Made by a program: the position numbers and the translations under genes
Assembly (NCBI GenBank): GCA_958510875.1
Contig: OY294069.1
Span: 6,271,205-6,335,204 of the forward strand
Reading direction: 5' to 3'
Origin: Endomychus coccineus
Lineage: Eukaryota; Arthropoda; Insecta; Coleoptera; Endomychidae
Length of the DNA stretch: 64,000 nt
Shown: positions 10,314-22,404 of the stretch, one piece after another
How positions within the stretch are numbered: the stretch's first letter is position 1
How the letters are laid out: each line of letters opens with the position of its first letter
Notes under the pieces: generated by a model
What the model saw: only the letters and a program-made list of their open reading frames with translations
Databases searched by the model: none
What the model was told of the DNA's origin: nothing

Positions 10314-11869
10314 GATGTTATTGAATGAATTGTAGTAGAATTTAATTTTACAATATGGATAAAATTGCTTATCAAATAGTAGAGGGTGAAATGATAGAAT
10401 TTTCCTATACTTGAACGATTAACCTCTAATAGCGGTAATGCGTTTGAGATTTTTAATCTCAGACAATCGGGGGGAAATAAAAACAGACGTTCGTGAAATA
10501 ATCATCTCTTATTTGTAGCGAATTGGGTCTCTTGATATTGACAATGCTTCAAATGCGAGTAACTCGAGATTGAATACCGGAAACCTGTTGCGATATGTGG
10601 CAAAAGCTTGTCAAATTTCGTAGCGTCAAAGAGATTTCATAACAATTTTTCCGCTAGATAAAACCCAGTAACGGTACACTTCAGTGTATAAATTGTTTCA
10701 TATTGACTGTGTTGAAATATGGAGAAGCTTCTTTCGAAGGCCATGTAAAGGGTCAGATTCGGACCTTTAGATTCAGGAGGGGTTGAAGATTTATGTTTCC
10801 TCAAGTATACAGCTATCTTACAAAGGAACTTATAGTAGACGGCGATTAATCATTTTAATGCTTTACCCTAGGTAACACTTTTTCGAAGTCGATAAGTGAG
10901 ATTTAACAGTATGGAATAATTGTGTGATGAGTATATTTCCTAATGGCGTATGTAATTCATCATAAATATCAAATATTGTGAGATAACATCATAATCGTAC
11001 TGACGCTAGGTAATTTTTCCCCGAGATATAAAAATTATAGTCCAATCTAGATTGCGCATGTAACATCAATAAAAAGTGTTAAGTACTATTTGCACAAATA
11101 AAGCCTAAAGTACGATAATTAATATGGGAAGTTTCAAGCGGAACGGGATCGTTGTTTGACAAGTTTTTGATTTATCACAAGCAGATTTATTTAATAGATT
11201 GGCGTCTATATTGATCAGAAACACGGTTTAGTCATAAAAGTCATAACTAAATAGCTTGTTGACATGAAGTCTACCTACCTTGTCACCGTTACGCACGACT
11301 ATTCCAATACCATTAGAACATACTGCAGCAAGATAATGAAACTGAGTTTGCCTGAATTTTGGCTTTGAACATTTCGCTGATATAACGCTTCGACAGCATT
11401 TCCATTTTAATTGAAATTTCCAGTCACTACAGATTACCGAATTTTGTTAGTTTTGATTTATACTCTGCTGAGATTATTCTATAAATAACTTCACTTCAAA
11501 TATCATTAATGTTGCATTTTTAGACCTTTGAGCTCAGATGGTCGGTGTGAATAACGCAGATAGGCAGGAACCACTAATGACTGGCACATGCCGGCCACTC
11601 AGGTACATCTGGTTTTGATACATTCCATAATTTATTGGAAGACACATCATGGACTTTTTTGAACAATAATCCTATCAACTCTATACTCGAATTTTTTCTT
11701 CACGTGCTAGTAGAACTTTTTGAATTGGGTTTTCACGTGAAAAAATTGAAAGCTATGAGTTAGTTGTGATAACCCGAAGAGATTCTCCTAAATCAAATAA
11801 CTCACAATATTCTATTTTCGTAAGTCATAATAATGTTTATTGAATATAAACATACAACATATTTGTTAT
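10314..11869. other. No recognisable gene
   Basis: AT-rich sequence without family motifs on either strand. It includes fragments of about 50 bp with slightly higher GC near 11530-11610. Confidence 0.35.
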
Positions 11870-12440
11870 TTGAATCATGATGAGTCGATAAGGCTCCGAC
11901 CGTGAGTGCATGTGTCAATGTGTCAATGCCGGCAGTGGGTAAACCTTCGCCGAACTATAGCATGGACTGTCACTAGAGGAGCAATGCTTCTCCCTTCAGA
12001 ATAGATATATAAGTACATTAGATGATAGTAAGAAGTTAAGCTCAATCAGTTCAGCTAGAGCAGTTAGTTCTTAGTCAGTCTAAGCTAGTATTAGGAAGTA
12101 CCATGTAGTGAACATCGAAATTATACATCACATTTCGTACCTAGTGTTGTGATTCCAATCATTTGAGCCTATGTCTAGGTTCAATATGCAACTTCTACCT
12201 TAACCCAGCACCCAACCTGTTAGCTGATAAGTATATCGTTCCTTAGAAGAAATAAGGGTGACACTGCCAGAGGAATTAACCTAAATGCGTGTTGACCTAA
12301 AACTCCTTGATGACTTATATTCCAAATATGAGCTCGATCACTTTAAAATTGCACGTAATGAACTAGGACACGACTTTTTTCCTTCAGGTTGAACAGTGCC
12401 AATACGTCAGCGGAACGAGGCAGACGTGAAGTCATCAATC
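11870..12440 (+). repeat. Possible LTR-type promoter region (weak)
   Basis: TATATAAG at 12006-12013 is followed by a segment with repeated AGTTAGTTC/CAGTTCAGC-like initiator-style words, and then GTGAACATCGAAATTATACATC near 12110-12130. A short ORF begins at 12283 (MRVDLKLLDDLYSKYELDHF) and stops near 12391. The layout recalls an LTR followed by a leader and the start of a gag. I see no second LTR and no pol, so this is only a suggestion. Confidence 0.2.
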
Positions 12441-12469
12441 AACCATGTCCGGGAGTGATATAGCTACCA

Positions 12470-12630
12470 TACTTAATTTTTCTATCAAAGGCTCTTTGGC
12501 TAGTAAGGTCTTTCCCTATAGATATAACCTCCAAGCCTTCAAGAAGAATTCTCTCAACATTCCACCACTGGCTCACACGATGTTCCTCGAACTTTATAGT
12601 CTCCCCTCTAGTGTAATCAAAGTATAGAAA
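12470..12630 (+). pseudogene. Family X LINE, extreme 3' end
   Basis: The plus strand reads VFPYRYNLQAFKKNS, then HTMFLELYSLPSSVIKV and a stop at about 12626. This is collinear with the tails at 2585 and 44683. The characteristic FYRTAKLWNSS just before VFPY is degraded here (FSIKGSLASK). Only about 160 bp survive, as in the other 5'-truncated copies. Confidence 0.72.
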
Positions 12631-15050
12631 AAACAAATTGAAGTCAAATTTTTTTTCATTCAATAATATTCCAATATTGAGTATAAAACATAGAGGTATA
12701 AAACACTTGTGTTGTTGATTCAAATAATCTTTCAATTTCATGACATAGAGTATAATTTTTCAGCTCTAATTCGTTATGTTAGTTATTAAAACATCAAGTG
12801 AATATGTATTGAAATCGTACACTCAACCAGTAGAAAGTGTACGTATTATTATTACAATAGACCCACTCAAATGTTGGAATGATAAATAGAATAGAATATC
12901 AGTAACGAAATGATAGATAAATTGAATAATGTTTGGACATGAATTTCATTGTGATATATTTACTTTATAAACAAATGAAACGAAATTACTCTCTTAAATA
13001 GCACTTTGTTTATTGAACTGTTCATTGCAATTTTGTACTTTATAGTTGTCTCTAAACATATACAATGAAACGCTAAGTTTATTTATATAGAAGATTAATT
13101 GAAGGAAGTACATAAATATTCTATATGTATTTTAAATAATTCTAAATCTCACATTTAACAGTGCGAATTGAAAAATTTCAACTCATGTTCCTACTGTTCA
13201 ATGTATCAGGAGTAAGTTAATTGTGATACTTTTTAGATTTTTGACCTTTTTTTCCATCTATTGCTTGTAGATCTTTTAGGATATTTCCCATTTGTCTTTC
13301 TTCATTCGTTCGGATTTCATAATTATCTAATGGCAGTCGTATTTGCTTGCCCTAAAACTATATGAAAATGTAAGTGTTTCTAAAGGCAATTGCAGAAAAA
13401 CGGAAAGAAATATGAAGTTCGGTTTCCACCATTCGTTTATTTATAATCAAGTTATTCAAATGAAAAATTATTTGGGGGTTCGAAATAATTGAGATTTCAA
13501 CATAGTTTCCATGAAATTTGCCGATTTTTAAATGTTTTTTCTTCAGGCGCCATGGCAAATCTTATTACTCAATATATCTACAGAATGAAATGCCTCAGAG
13601 ATTACGTTCAAGGTCGTACAACCAAATCATAACAGTATAAGCAGTGTCCGTTATTACTAGAAGTTTGAAAATACGCGCAATCTTAATATTATTGAATGAT
13701 AGTACGGATTTAAAAAAAAACATCGATTTTCGAGAAAGGGTTCCAAAGATGTTATTGTTTTTTACGAGCCTAGCGCGGCGGCTCTCCCTTCAACGCGCGC
13801 CGCACAGCCAAGCGGACGAAATACCATTATTTAAAATAATTGTTTTAGCAACTTTTACGAAAGATAAGAGGTTCGAAATTTGGTAAGTTGTTTATTAACT
13901 ATTGAAGCAGATGATCTCGTAAAAAAAAAGCGCGTTACCGTACCACAACTCTTTTACCATGTTACAAAAGTGCTTTTTTTGCATTAAGCTGCGGTTTGCA
14001 AAAGTGTACATCCGATCTTGCTGAAAATGTGTGGTACTTGGAGGGCACAAAAGCTACAACCCATCTCAGCTCCTAATCTTTCAAAGAACAAGAGTTATGA
14101 ATTTCTGAAATTTCGATCAAAATCGATGGTTTTTTCCAATTTGCGGGTTCACCGCTGTACCAATCAAGTTCATCTGCAGTACATTTTTTCCGTCTTTTCA
14201 CGGCGCATAAGCTTATCGAAAGCTCTTTTCTTTTCATCTCAATCCAACGATGTCCGACGCGAAAAACCATATTAAGCCATTTTTATCATTTTTTTTGGAC
14301 CATTTGCGACGATCAAAAAGTGTTCGATTTTAGTTCCTTCAATTTGTATCATAATTATCTACTTAAGACAATTTTTTTATCCGAACTCAGAATTATGCAA
14401 AAATTACCGACATTTATTGCTAATTCGATCACACTAATATTGAACCTAAACTACTTAAATAATGGGATAATTGTCATGTAGCAAAGTTCATAAATTTGCT
14501 GCAATAAACTGAGACTTGCATATAATTTGTTATGGTAATACAGATGTACTAGTAACGTAACGAGATACAAAGCGTCTCACATTGCGTTGCAATAAATAAT
14601 CTCGTTGCCTACCAGCTGAGCGTCGAGTAATTTAGATTACTTCTGATGTAGTCTAGGAGGCAATCATAGATTTACTATTCCTCGATTACATTCTGTTTCT
14701 CGAAGCATCTATTACACATACCATATTCGAGTATTCTTCCAAATGGAATCACAACGATACATTTCAAAGTAACCTAATTACTTGATCACATTTGAACGAA
14801 CGTAACATCTCTCAAAGTGAAAGTATGCAAATGTAATTTCGAATGATATGCTACTCCTTCATTTAAGATGTGATAACGAAATGATATTCTCGAATATTTT
14901 CTTCTTCTTCTAAATACAAAAGAACAGATCGTAATTATGTACAATGAGGATTAGCACAATTCGGTAAGTACCTTGTTGAACGATGGTGCTCATGAACAAA
15001 TTTCGAGGAACCGTTAATTTAAATGCGTTAAATTAGTAAATCAATCATTG
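12631..15050. other. No recognisable gene; a GC-rich patch at 13765-13810
   Basis: This is mostly AT-rich. 13765-13810 is sharply GC-richer (AGCGCGGCGGCTCTCC and CAACGCGCGCCGCAC). The surrounding 13640-14340 region has the feel of an interspersed repeat, with AT-rich homopolymer runs and an ORF on each strand, but no protein motif. The ORFs at 13644-13886 and 14018-14275 are not supported as genes. Confidence 0.3.
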
Positions 15051-15059
15051 AAATCATGT

Positions 15060-15888
15060 GCCGCTTAAACTCCAATAATTTGAAATACAAACTTAGACTT
15101 TCGAATCCCTATCTTCCCAAAATGTATTGCTTAGCTAAGATTTATAAACTGGATCCCAATCATTCCAAACATTAATTGTTTCACGTATAATATAGCAAAA
15201 TGGTTAGTTAAAGAATTCAGCTAATTCCAAGATGCACCAAATTTGTCTGTGAAAAATTTACTATTTACAAATGTCACAATCGCTGTGTCTATAAAAATTT
15301 TGAAGAAATGGCTTTCAAATATGAATATCCTCGATACAAATTGGACAAAATACGTGATCCTTACGTTTTCATGTATGGAGCAGAATCATTTCAGTTTCAT
15401 CAAACATTACTATAAACAAACAAACGAATGTGCAATGGGCATTCTACTGTCTCCTTTTTTGACCAATATTTTTTGAAACGAGTATGAAACCTCATTAAAT
15501 AGAAATTGAATCAGTTCCCAAAAGTTTAGTATAGGATTATCATAAATATTTATCAAATCTAAAACCTTAAATACCTGAAGATAAACAAACCCACGCAGCA
15601 CATACATTAGATTATTTAGATTACGATGGGACTTATACAGGAATCTCTGAACAATATTCACAGAAAAGAATGTATGGTCATATGTATAGTACTAGAAACA
15701 TAAACTCTGAAGATTCCACTGCCCTTGCTGAACATTGTTTTGATTATAACCATCAATTTGATTACAAAAAACTTGATATTTTAACTAAAGGAGCCAATTA
15801 CACACAACGTCAAAAGTCTTGGACCCCGTATATATCAAATGATTCGATTAAGCCCGATTATTATTCTTACTGTGGTAAAAAGTAACAT
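15060..15888 (+). pseudogene. Penelope-like element: RT fragment and GIY-YIG C-terminus
   Basis: 15088-15240 reads, with breaks, LSNPYLPKMYCLAKIYKL and then a KMVS/RIQLIPRCT region, matching the Penelope N-terminal RT segment (LPKIHK, then AKWLV). The ORF at 15243-15476 gives KNLLFTNVTIAVSIKIL, then HYYKQTNECAMGILLSPFLT, the FTNVP and YKQ.xG.AMGSPLSP RT blocks. The catalytic YVDD region is missing. 15630-15885 continues in a single frame as DGTYTGISEQYSQKRMYGHM (the GIY-YIG-like core), then STALAEHCFDYNHQFDYKKL, ending in a stop at about 15883. Its C-terminus differs from that of the copies at 8085, 9640 and 61800, so it is a separate PLE subfamily. The interior is deleted and broken. Confidence 0.78.
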
Positions 15889-16010
15889 GTATTTAAGGTA
15901 TAAAAAGACAAAAATACATGTCAATAATGAATCCTGATTTTATTAACAATGTTTCGACAGCATTGTCAGTGAAAGCATATTCAGCCAAGTGACTAGTGTA
16001 TTAATTTCTT

Positions 16011-16430
16011 TTGATTTTGTGGATTATCATGCCTGGTCGTGAAATTTCTGCGTTTAATCGAGCGAGAATTACTGCTTTACACGATGGAGGGCACTCTAAT
16101 CATCAGATCTCGTTGTGCATCTGTTATGCGAATAGCTCACAGGTACCACATCGCGCAAGAAGGGTGCAGGATACACTTCAAGCAGAACATATCAATAGAT
16201 TGAATTGGCCAGCCAACTCGCCGGATATGGATCCGATTGAAAACATGTGTGATCACATACGTAGAGCCATTCACAATCGAATTAACTCACCTCAGACTGC
16301 AGTTAGTCGTCGCGGCGGTAGAGGAATGGAACAATATTCCACGAGACACTATAAGCCGCTTGATTATTTCAATGCACAGACATGTCAACATGTTATTCCA
16401 ACGTGGAGGAGGTCATACCAACTATTAGAC
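16011..16430 (+). pseudogene. Tc1-type transposase, internally deleted
   Basis: The ORF starting at 16029 (MPGREISAFNRARITALHDG) matches the N-terminal helix-turn-helix of Tc1-like transposases (GHSNHQIS follows). After about 40 residues it jumps to the C-terminal catalytic region: LQAEHINRLNWPANSPDMDP with IEN containing the last acidic residue, then a tail that in the +1 frame reads VEEWNNIPRDTISRLIISMH and RGGGHTNY. The central DDE region with the first two Asp residues is missing. The full protein is normally around 340 aa. There is a frameshift near 16310. I could not define its inverted repeats. It lies between a PLE body and a different PLE end. Confidence 0.8.
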
Positions 16431-16647
16431 AGTGTACAATATGTTACATTACTTTTTTATTCAATAATTTTTTTCTAAGAAATTCACACATTTCTTCCTT
16501 TTTATTTTCTAAGTATCCCAGTATGTGTGAAATAATCCTTTCACAAGAAATAGATTGAACAAACAATATGCTTTGATAGATATCTTTTGTTTTCCTAACA
16601 AAACATTTCATTGACAAGACTGAATGGTGAGCCAAGGCTTTTAACGT

Positions 16648-17275
16648 TTAGTGTATTATAATCTATTCTGGAGATGATTCACATAAACGTGACTCCAAAT
16701 CTGTAAGTCATAAGACAGATATTCAGACAATATGTCAGATTTATACTAACTTAATTAATTAAAACCCTTGCAAATTCTTATATACTTCTTTATGTTGTTA
16801 AAAGTAAATTCCAGGTAGAATGCCCAAATAGCAGTAATTCTAATAAGGTGTGACAACTTTTTCCTACTGCCTCATAAATCATGGTTCGAGAATGTATACT
16901 TGAGCGCTATATTTTTTGGTTTCAGTCGTATTCAAACATTGCTTGAAATGTCTTCGAACTTTATAAAAAAATTGCTAAGCAGTGGATTCTTGATACACAT
17001 ATTCATATACCCAAAACATTAATGTGTTACAATTTCGATTACTCCTATTTCTGTTTGTTTCGGGGACATGGGCATTTCAAATTGGAATTAATGCGATGAC
17101 GACGCTTTGTGTTTGATACAATTAGTTTTGAGAAATCCTGTTTTAGGCATTGATACGTCTTCTGATGATGGTCGTGAGACCGAAACGTACGTGAAGACGC
17201 AAATGATAAGCATGTGTTGTTATGACCTATTTCCCGAGAATTTATACATAATTCATACCTGGGTCAAGAATTATA
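16648..17275 (+). mobile_element. Penelope-like element 3' end with hammerhead-like motif
   Basis: It is collinear with the copy at 9640. It starts inside the coding tail (ILEMIHI, with a small deletion after it), ends coding with QIYTNLIN and a TAA at 16760-16762, and then has a roughly 390-nt UTR with GCCCTTGCAAATTC-type and GTGTTACAATTTCG words shared with the 9640, 8085 and 61800 copies. The hammerhead-like motif follows at 17156-17199. The right boundary is near CCTGGGTCAAGAATTATAT (about 17275), as in the 61800 copy. Confidence 0.75.
17156..17199 (+). ncRNA. Best-paired hammerhead-ribozyme-like motif (PLE copy C)
   Basis: CGTCTT (17156-17161), core CTGATGA (17162-17168), one T, hairpin GGTC-GTGA-GACC (17170-17181), GAAA (17182-17185), ACG-TA-CGT stem III sharing the last A, G at 17193, AAGACG (17194-17199). 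Stem I is a perfect 6 bp. The nucleotide at the cleavage position is G, which is expected to block cleavage; the partial copy at 62416 has A there. The single T between core and stem II appears in every copy, so it is a family trait and not an error. Confidence 0.72.
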
Positions 17276-17659
17276 TTAAAGTTGTGGTGCTATTTGTCGA
17301 AAATGGTACCTCAACAAACCAGCTACCATTTCAGAGCTAGAATAGTGCAGTTTGAGGAATGAAGCCACGTTTATGGCTGTCACGTTGTCATGTTGTGATA
17401 AGTAATTGAAAATTATACATTAATAAATATTAGCGTGACGACAGGATTCTACTCTTTGAAGGCGTTCCCTGATGAGTGAATAGTCTTCAGCAAATATGAC
17501 ATTTGAAAAGCTAATATAAAGCGATAATGACAATGAATAAATGATTTATAAGAGTTGAATTTCCATTTTCCAGAATTTCCACAAGGTACCTCTTCCTACA
17601 TAGCATCTCGAGAAAGCTCCGTGGTTTAATGATTGCAGTGGCAGTTGCACGACCTTTTT
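17276..17659. other. No recognisable gene
   Basis: AT-rich spacer between a PLE end and an X tail. No motif. Confidence 0.35.
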
Positions 17660-17975
17660 TTTTACTTTGACTACACGAGAAGGAAACCTATATTGTTCGA
17701 CGAACAATCGTGTGAGCTAGCGGCGGAATGTTGGGAGAAGAGATAGGTATTCGTATTTTTCTTGAAGGTTTGGAGGTTATAGGCATAGGGAAGAAGCTCA
17801 CTAGATGAAGAGTTCCACAACTTCGCTGTTCGATAGAAAATGAAGTCTGGTAGGAAGAAATTCGGCCTCGTGCTTGACAATGAAAGGGTGACTAGTTTGA
17901 GCTCGTTTGGTTCCCCTATCTGGAATTTCTTGTGGTGGAACAGCAGACGAGATTTCTGGTGAACAACGACCATGG
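17660..17975 (-). pseudogene. Family X LINE, 3' end
   Basis: The minus strand carries VVVHQKSRLLFHHKKFQIGE and ELKLVTLSLSS, then, after deletion, FYRTAKLWNSSSSELLPYAY, NLQTFKKNTNTYL and a tail ending with ...NNIGFLLV before the stop. The DNA ends in CTCTCGTGTAGTCAAAGTA and an A-run on the minus strand, the family's 3' terminus. Confidence 0.75.
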
Positions 17976-18784
17976 AAATATAAGCATTTTACTAAGAAAT
18001 GCAGAATGATATGATATTAGTAGATTCGTGGAGGACATTTGGCTTCAATTACATTTTATACCCAAGTTTGTACTTTAGTCTGATAATTTACCATATTTTT
18101 AATAGCTGTAAGCATGAAAAATAGACTTATCATCATAATTCTCCCATACTTCACATATTAGAACAAATGGCTGTAAGTTAAATATCTCTGATTCTCTACA
18201 AATACAAGAATGATAAGCGAAGCAATAATCCGTTCAACGTCTACTGAATTTGGATTGAGTTGATGCTGCAAATATTAAAACAAATAAACATTCTGTATGT
18301 TAAATTCACAAGATTCATATTTATATAACCAACTTTCTCCCCCTAAAGGCGAAATATTTCCGCTCTGTATGTGTGTTCAAAGTCTGGTTTATTGAAATAT
18401 TGAACATTCCAGTCAGCGATTGTCTAACACGAATTTACTCTGAATATTGAATATGTGTGGAACGTCGAGGACGGCTATTACTTTCATCATTCGTTTCTGT
18501 TACGTTTCGAAGGATAATATTCACATAATTGAATTTTTAATATATTGTCCCTCTGTGACTATAACCTGTCCAGGGAATTCTGAAAAGGACGTTTGGGGAC
18601 ATATACAATTTATACATATCAATATGTTACATTTTTGAATTGACAAAGACATTTTTTACTCATCATCTTCTTCGATCGCTATAAGCTGGAAATCCCCAAT
18701 TCATTATTGAAGCAACTAAGCTGTTACATATGGTCTTAGCTTCTGAGGTGAAAACTAATGGTATAATCTAATTTCTTATCGTGT
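17976..18784. other. No recognisable gene
   Basis: AT-rich. The ORF 18447-18638 lacks family motifs. Confidence 0.35.
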
Positions 18785-19035
18785 ATTATGGCGCCGTTAT
18801 ATCGAAATCGATGAGATCGATCAAATTCACTATTTTTCCATACTTCTAGCCCTTATGAAATTTGGGAAAATGTGAAAATTGGAAATGGTTCATGTAACTG
18901 ATGGAACTTGTTCTATGGGACCTCAGAAGGTTGTGGTTACCAATTTCGGGTGCATTTAACATGTTGAAATCATGTTATTGATTTTATAGTGTATTTACTC
19001 AAGGGTTGGCCGAAATTCCCCATTATAGCTCTAGT
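18785..19035 (-). repeat. Solitary monomer of the 34.4-35.9 kb tandem repeat
   Basis: Its reverse complement follows the array monomer in order: CCGAAATTGGTAACCACAACC, TTCTGAGGTCCCATAGAACA, GTTCCATCAGTTACATGAACC, then TGGAAAAATAGTGAATTTGA and CGATCTCATCGATTTCGATAT. It also contains the CACTATAAAATCA block. So the array unit also exists as an isolated, inverted copy about 15 kb away. Confidence 0.75.
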
Positions 19036-19114
19036 GGCTATGGTGGGAATCGTCCCTCTTTAACTCCAAAATGAACCTGTGTCTGCGAATATCGCTTACC
19101 GGCTTGCTGGTCTA

Positions 19115-19925
19115 GTAAAATTTGAGATTGGGCTGCTGGAAATTGTACAATCCTCCAACTGAACCAGGATGCGATAGTGCATGCTGTCAGGTTCCAAACA
19201 CCAGATATTCTCATAACCCAGAGGATAGACTGAAGAACAAGGCGTTCGAACCACTTCCGTCACGGGGGAATGAGTCCAAGGCTGGCGAGTGTATCGGGGC
19301 CAGGGTCATCTCGTGCATACCTAGAATAGAACTTTCAGTTCCCCTAGATGATCAAGTAATCGTTTCCCAGGCCGAGGTCTATACAACCGACCTACGTCCT
19401 GGAGAACCTGAGAAGAAACAACCCTGGTAGACCAATTTATATCTGCACTAACAACCGAGCGGTCCTGGGCGGACTACGCGCCCATAGAAGTAACTTCTAG
19501 GCTTGTTTAGGAGTGCTGGAATACCCTGGATAATTTAGCCAGGAGGAACAATCTTTAGCTAGTATGGGTACCCGTCTACTTTGGCGTGAAAGGAAACGAA
19601 GTTGCCTGATTCAACAATCGGAAGCTCATAGCCAACCGGTTTTCACTCAGGGAGCTACTGGATAGATAATGGTTATCGGTTTGGCGTAGTTTCCACGTTA
19701 TGATGCAGCCGTAACTTTCTCTCTACGAGCAGAAGAGGCATAGTTGGTGACAAGACTGCCCACAGGACGCCTGAGATCATAAAAGACTTCAAGAGACTTC
19801 ATTCTATGCAGAGTACTAGCCTTCGGCGCTTCCTTAGACCTACTGAACTAAGTCTTCTATCAAGGGGCGCACAATGGACCCAATCAAGCGGTCTGAGTGC
19901 TATGGACTGGTCCGCCCTATTTTGA
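19115..19925 (+). pseudogene. RNase H-bearing LINE (family Y), RNase H and C-terminal remnant
   Basis: The ORF around 19255-19430 reads NESKAGECIGARVISCI, then VSQAEVYTTDL, matching the first two blocks of a LINE RNase H (DGSK..G, QAEVYAI). About 19500-19610 reads, frame-shifted, LVWVPVYFGVKGNEVA, the WVPGHSGI.GNE block with its His replaced by Tyr (V-Y-F). It then continues through a decayed C-terminal segment to the GGGGCGCACAATGGACCC end at about 19865-19880. Stops and frameshifts abound. The GC content is well above the flanks. Related copies are at 9040 (minus) and 45905 (plus). Confidence 0.72.
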
Positions 19926-21404
19926 TTGATTGACTGAACAGTGGTAGATCTTCCTCTGAATTCTGGCGTTTCACAGCAACTCTTTTATGTAGAGGGAAGT
20001 GTTCTTGAGATGCTTTACTACATCGAACGAAGAGTACCCATACGAGTGAGTGTATATCAGAGTTAGACAAATATGTATTCCCCTTCAACAATTTATCTGT
20101 CTGTAGTTATGATGTTCATGACCTATTCTACGACATTCGTGGTCCTTCGATCCTAGAAACAAGCAAGGGTCAACAATAGTAATTACAAATGTGAAGTCCA
20201 ACCTTCCTTTTCTTTCCCTTTTACAAAGCTTACGAGTTCATGTCACAGCCAGCAATATTCCCACTGATTCACCCTAACCCATTTCAACAATATTCACATG
20301 ATACGTAACGTTTTCGATAAGTAATTTGGTTTGTTTGCGAATATTAAGTTGCTGCTGTATTCACGGTATCACGTTCATTCACAAAATATATGTCAGTTTC
20401 CAGTTTCCAATAAAACCTTAAATTCCGTTAATTAAATTGTTCCAGAAAAGGGAAGCTAATTGAAAGATTACGTTTGCCATTTGCAAATTCTTCTATAGAA
20501 CGTTGTACTTTCATAACAAAAGTGAATCGACGTCAATTCAGAAGGTTCAGGAACAGTGGTAATGGCATTTGAGAGCATTTTATGCTCTAAGCTGCCCTAA
20601 TATGTTTATAATTCACTTGACGGGAATGTAGGAATAAAAAGTAGCCAACGCTTCCATAAACTCCAGAATGAATCGATAATCGATTTGTTGGAATCAATCT
20701 AACTTCGCATTGATTTTTATAGTCGCCATTCTAATGTAGTTTCACTAGATGTTAAAATGATATCATATTTCAATTGCATTAAAAAATGTCAATTATTCCT
20801 GTTAGAATTGTTTACGTTGAATTTGTTTATAAGTGATTTCACATCGATTCGATCAGTTTGTTTATCATAAACATACAATATTGCTATATCATTTCGACGA
20901 GCTTGTGGCATTATGAAGCGGTATGAGCCTTTTCCATGTTGAAAAACACCTCTCATTTGTACACGATGATACTGGAATAGTTACGAGTAGAGTGTTTCTC
21001 TCTTTTACCATACTCTTCTTTCAACCTACACTGAATTCAACGTTTAACCAATTTTTAATCTCCTCTGAATAACATAATTCGTCCAAACCCTCAGAATAGG
21101 CGTTCTCTCCAGTGATGGTCTATCGTTAGAGCCACATATCTCTCCACCGAGGCATTTCTTCACGTTGAGAAACAATACATACTTAAAGAGGGCTAACTAA
21201 GGAGGATATGGTGAAGGAAGATGTATTTTGCTACCCCAATTCGTGGAATCCAGCCGCGTAAACGTCACACGTGCTTAGTTTTATCGGATGAAGACTTTTC
21301 TCTCAGCCAAATGCGGTCGTTTTTCCTCCAAATCATGTTGCTACTCGCTTTATGAGCTATAAATTTCACACATCAACCATTTTCCGGCATGAATGTTACA
21401 ATAA
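19926..21404. other. No recognisable gene
   Basis: AT-rich DNA with no motif-bearing ORF. The minus-strand ORF at 19900-20091 is unremarkable. Confidence 0.35.
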
Positions 21405-21665
21405 CGATTGATAATTTCAGGGAATCTAGATTTCTTCCGGTTGAATAAAAACACCAAGTTTGGGCCCATAGCCTTTTCTAGTATTGAGGCCAATCAGAAT
21501 GCGCCTAATTGTGTGCTATCGAAAAACAATTTCAGGCATATGGTTATCGATAGTACCGATATTAGGAAGTTCATCCCCTTGAGGATTCAAAGTGGAATTT
21601 GCAGCAAACATTTTTGCCGTATCTGGCAGTGTTGTGGCCTCTTCTGCTCCAATGGTTAGTGTTGG
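21405..21665 (-). pseudogene. Family X LINE, segment just before the RT
   Basis: The minus strand reads ATTLPDTAKMFAANSTLNPQ, then IDNHMPEIVFRQHTIRRILI, which parallels the X copy at 23375-23650 (IDSHMPEIVFHQSRIRRIL). It is the linker between endonuclease and RT domains. Only about 260 bp remain. Confidence 0.68.
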
Positions 21666-22404
21666 AAACGTAATTACCTATTTCAACTACTTAATATTTG
21701 GATTTGTGTCAAAATTTAATTTTTTGGAGGTACTAATAAAACTATTCTATTCAATCACACTGTTGTGGGATGATTTTATTGATCAATAGACTGAATTGAA
21801 TTATTTGCTATTAATTAAGTTGAACTAAACATCTCTAGATGGAAAGCATAATTCAGTAGATATTAACTCAAGAGTCAAATCCCCCAAATCAACTAGCGAA
21901 TATCCAATTACTGGAAGCAAACGCAATTGAAGATATGACGTAATAATTAATCTATTAAGCATCAATACTTCGGGGATGTTCAAATATACACAGCGAAAGG
22001 GGTTTGTGATAATCTAAACAAGTAGCTTTCATGTAGAGAACATTATTGATATCTACAGAACTGTTTCGAACTATAATGAATCGCAAAGATATTAATTTGG
22101 AGCGCTGTGACATTGATGTGGAGCTGATGTTGTGCAAAAACTTGTCAATTGACGAAATTTGTTCCCCTGTTTGAAAGGTCCCATTATAACAAGTTGGAAA
22201 TCGTTGTAAATTTGGAAATATAATGAAAATTATGTCAATAACACGTAATTAACAAACATTCTCTCTGGAGTGTGATCATATTGCTTATTAGCAAACAAGT
22301 ATATTGCTTTTTTTCTACTCCCTTCTTCAAAATGCCATTTATCGCTAAGTGATCTTCCAAATACACCTTGAGATGCTATGACTTTGTATTTTTATTTTGT
22401 TTTT
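21666..22404. other. No recognisable gene
   Basis: AT-rich. The minus-strand ORF at 21955-22137 lacks motifs. Confidence 0.35.

Noticed and set aside
13644..14275. The ORFs of 80-85 aa near the GC-rich patch as a gene
   Set aside because: No motif in any frame and both strands open over much of the region; it looks like repeat DNA.
15930..15985. Minus-strand CTGACAATGCTGTCGAAAC as another hammerhead
   Set aside because: The core would be CTGACAA instead of CTGANGA, and the bases before GAAA cannot form a normal stem II.
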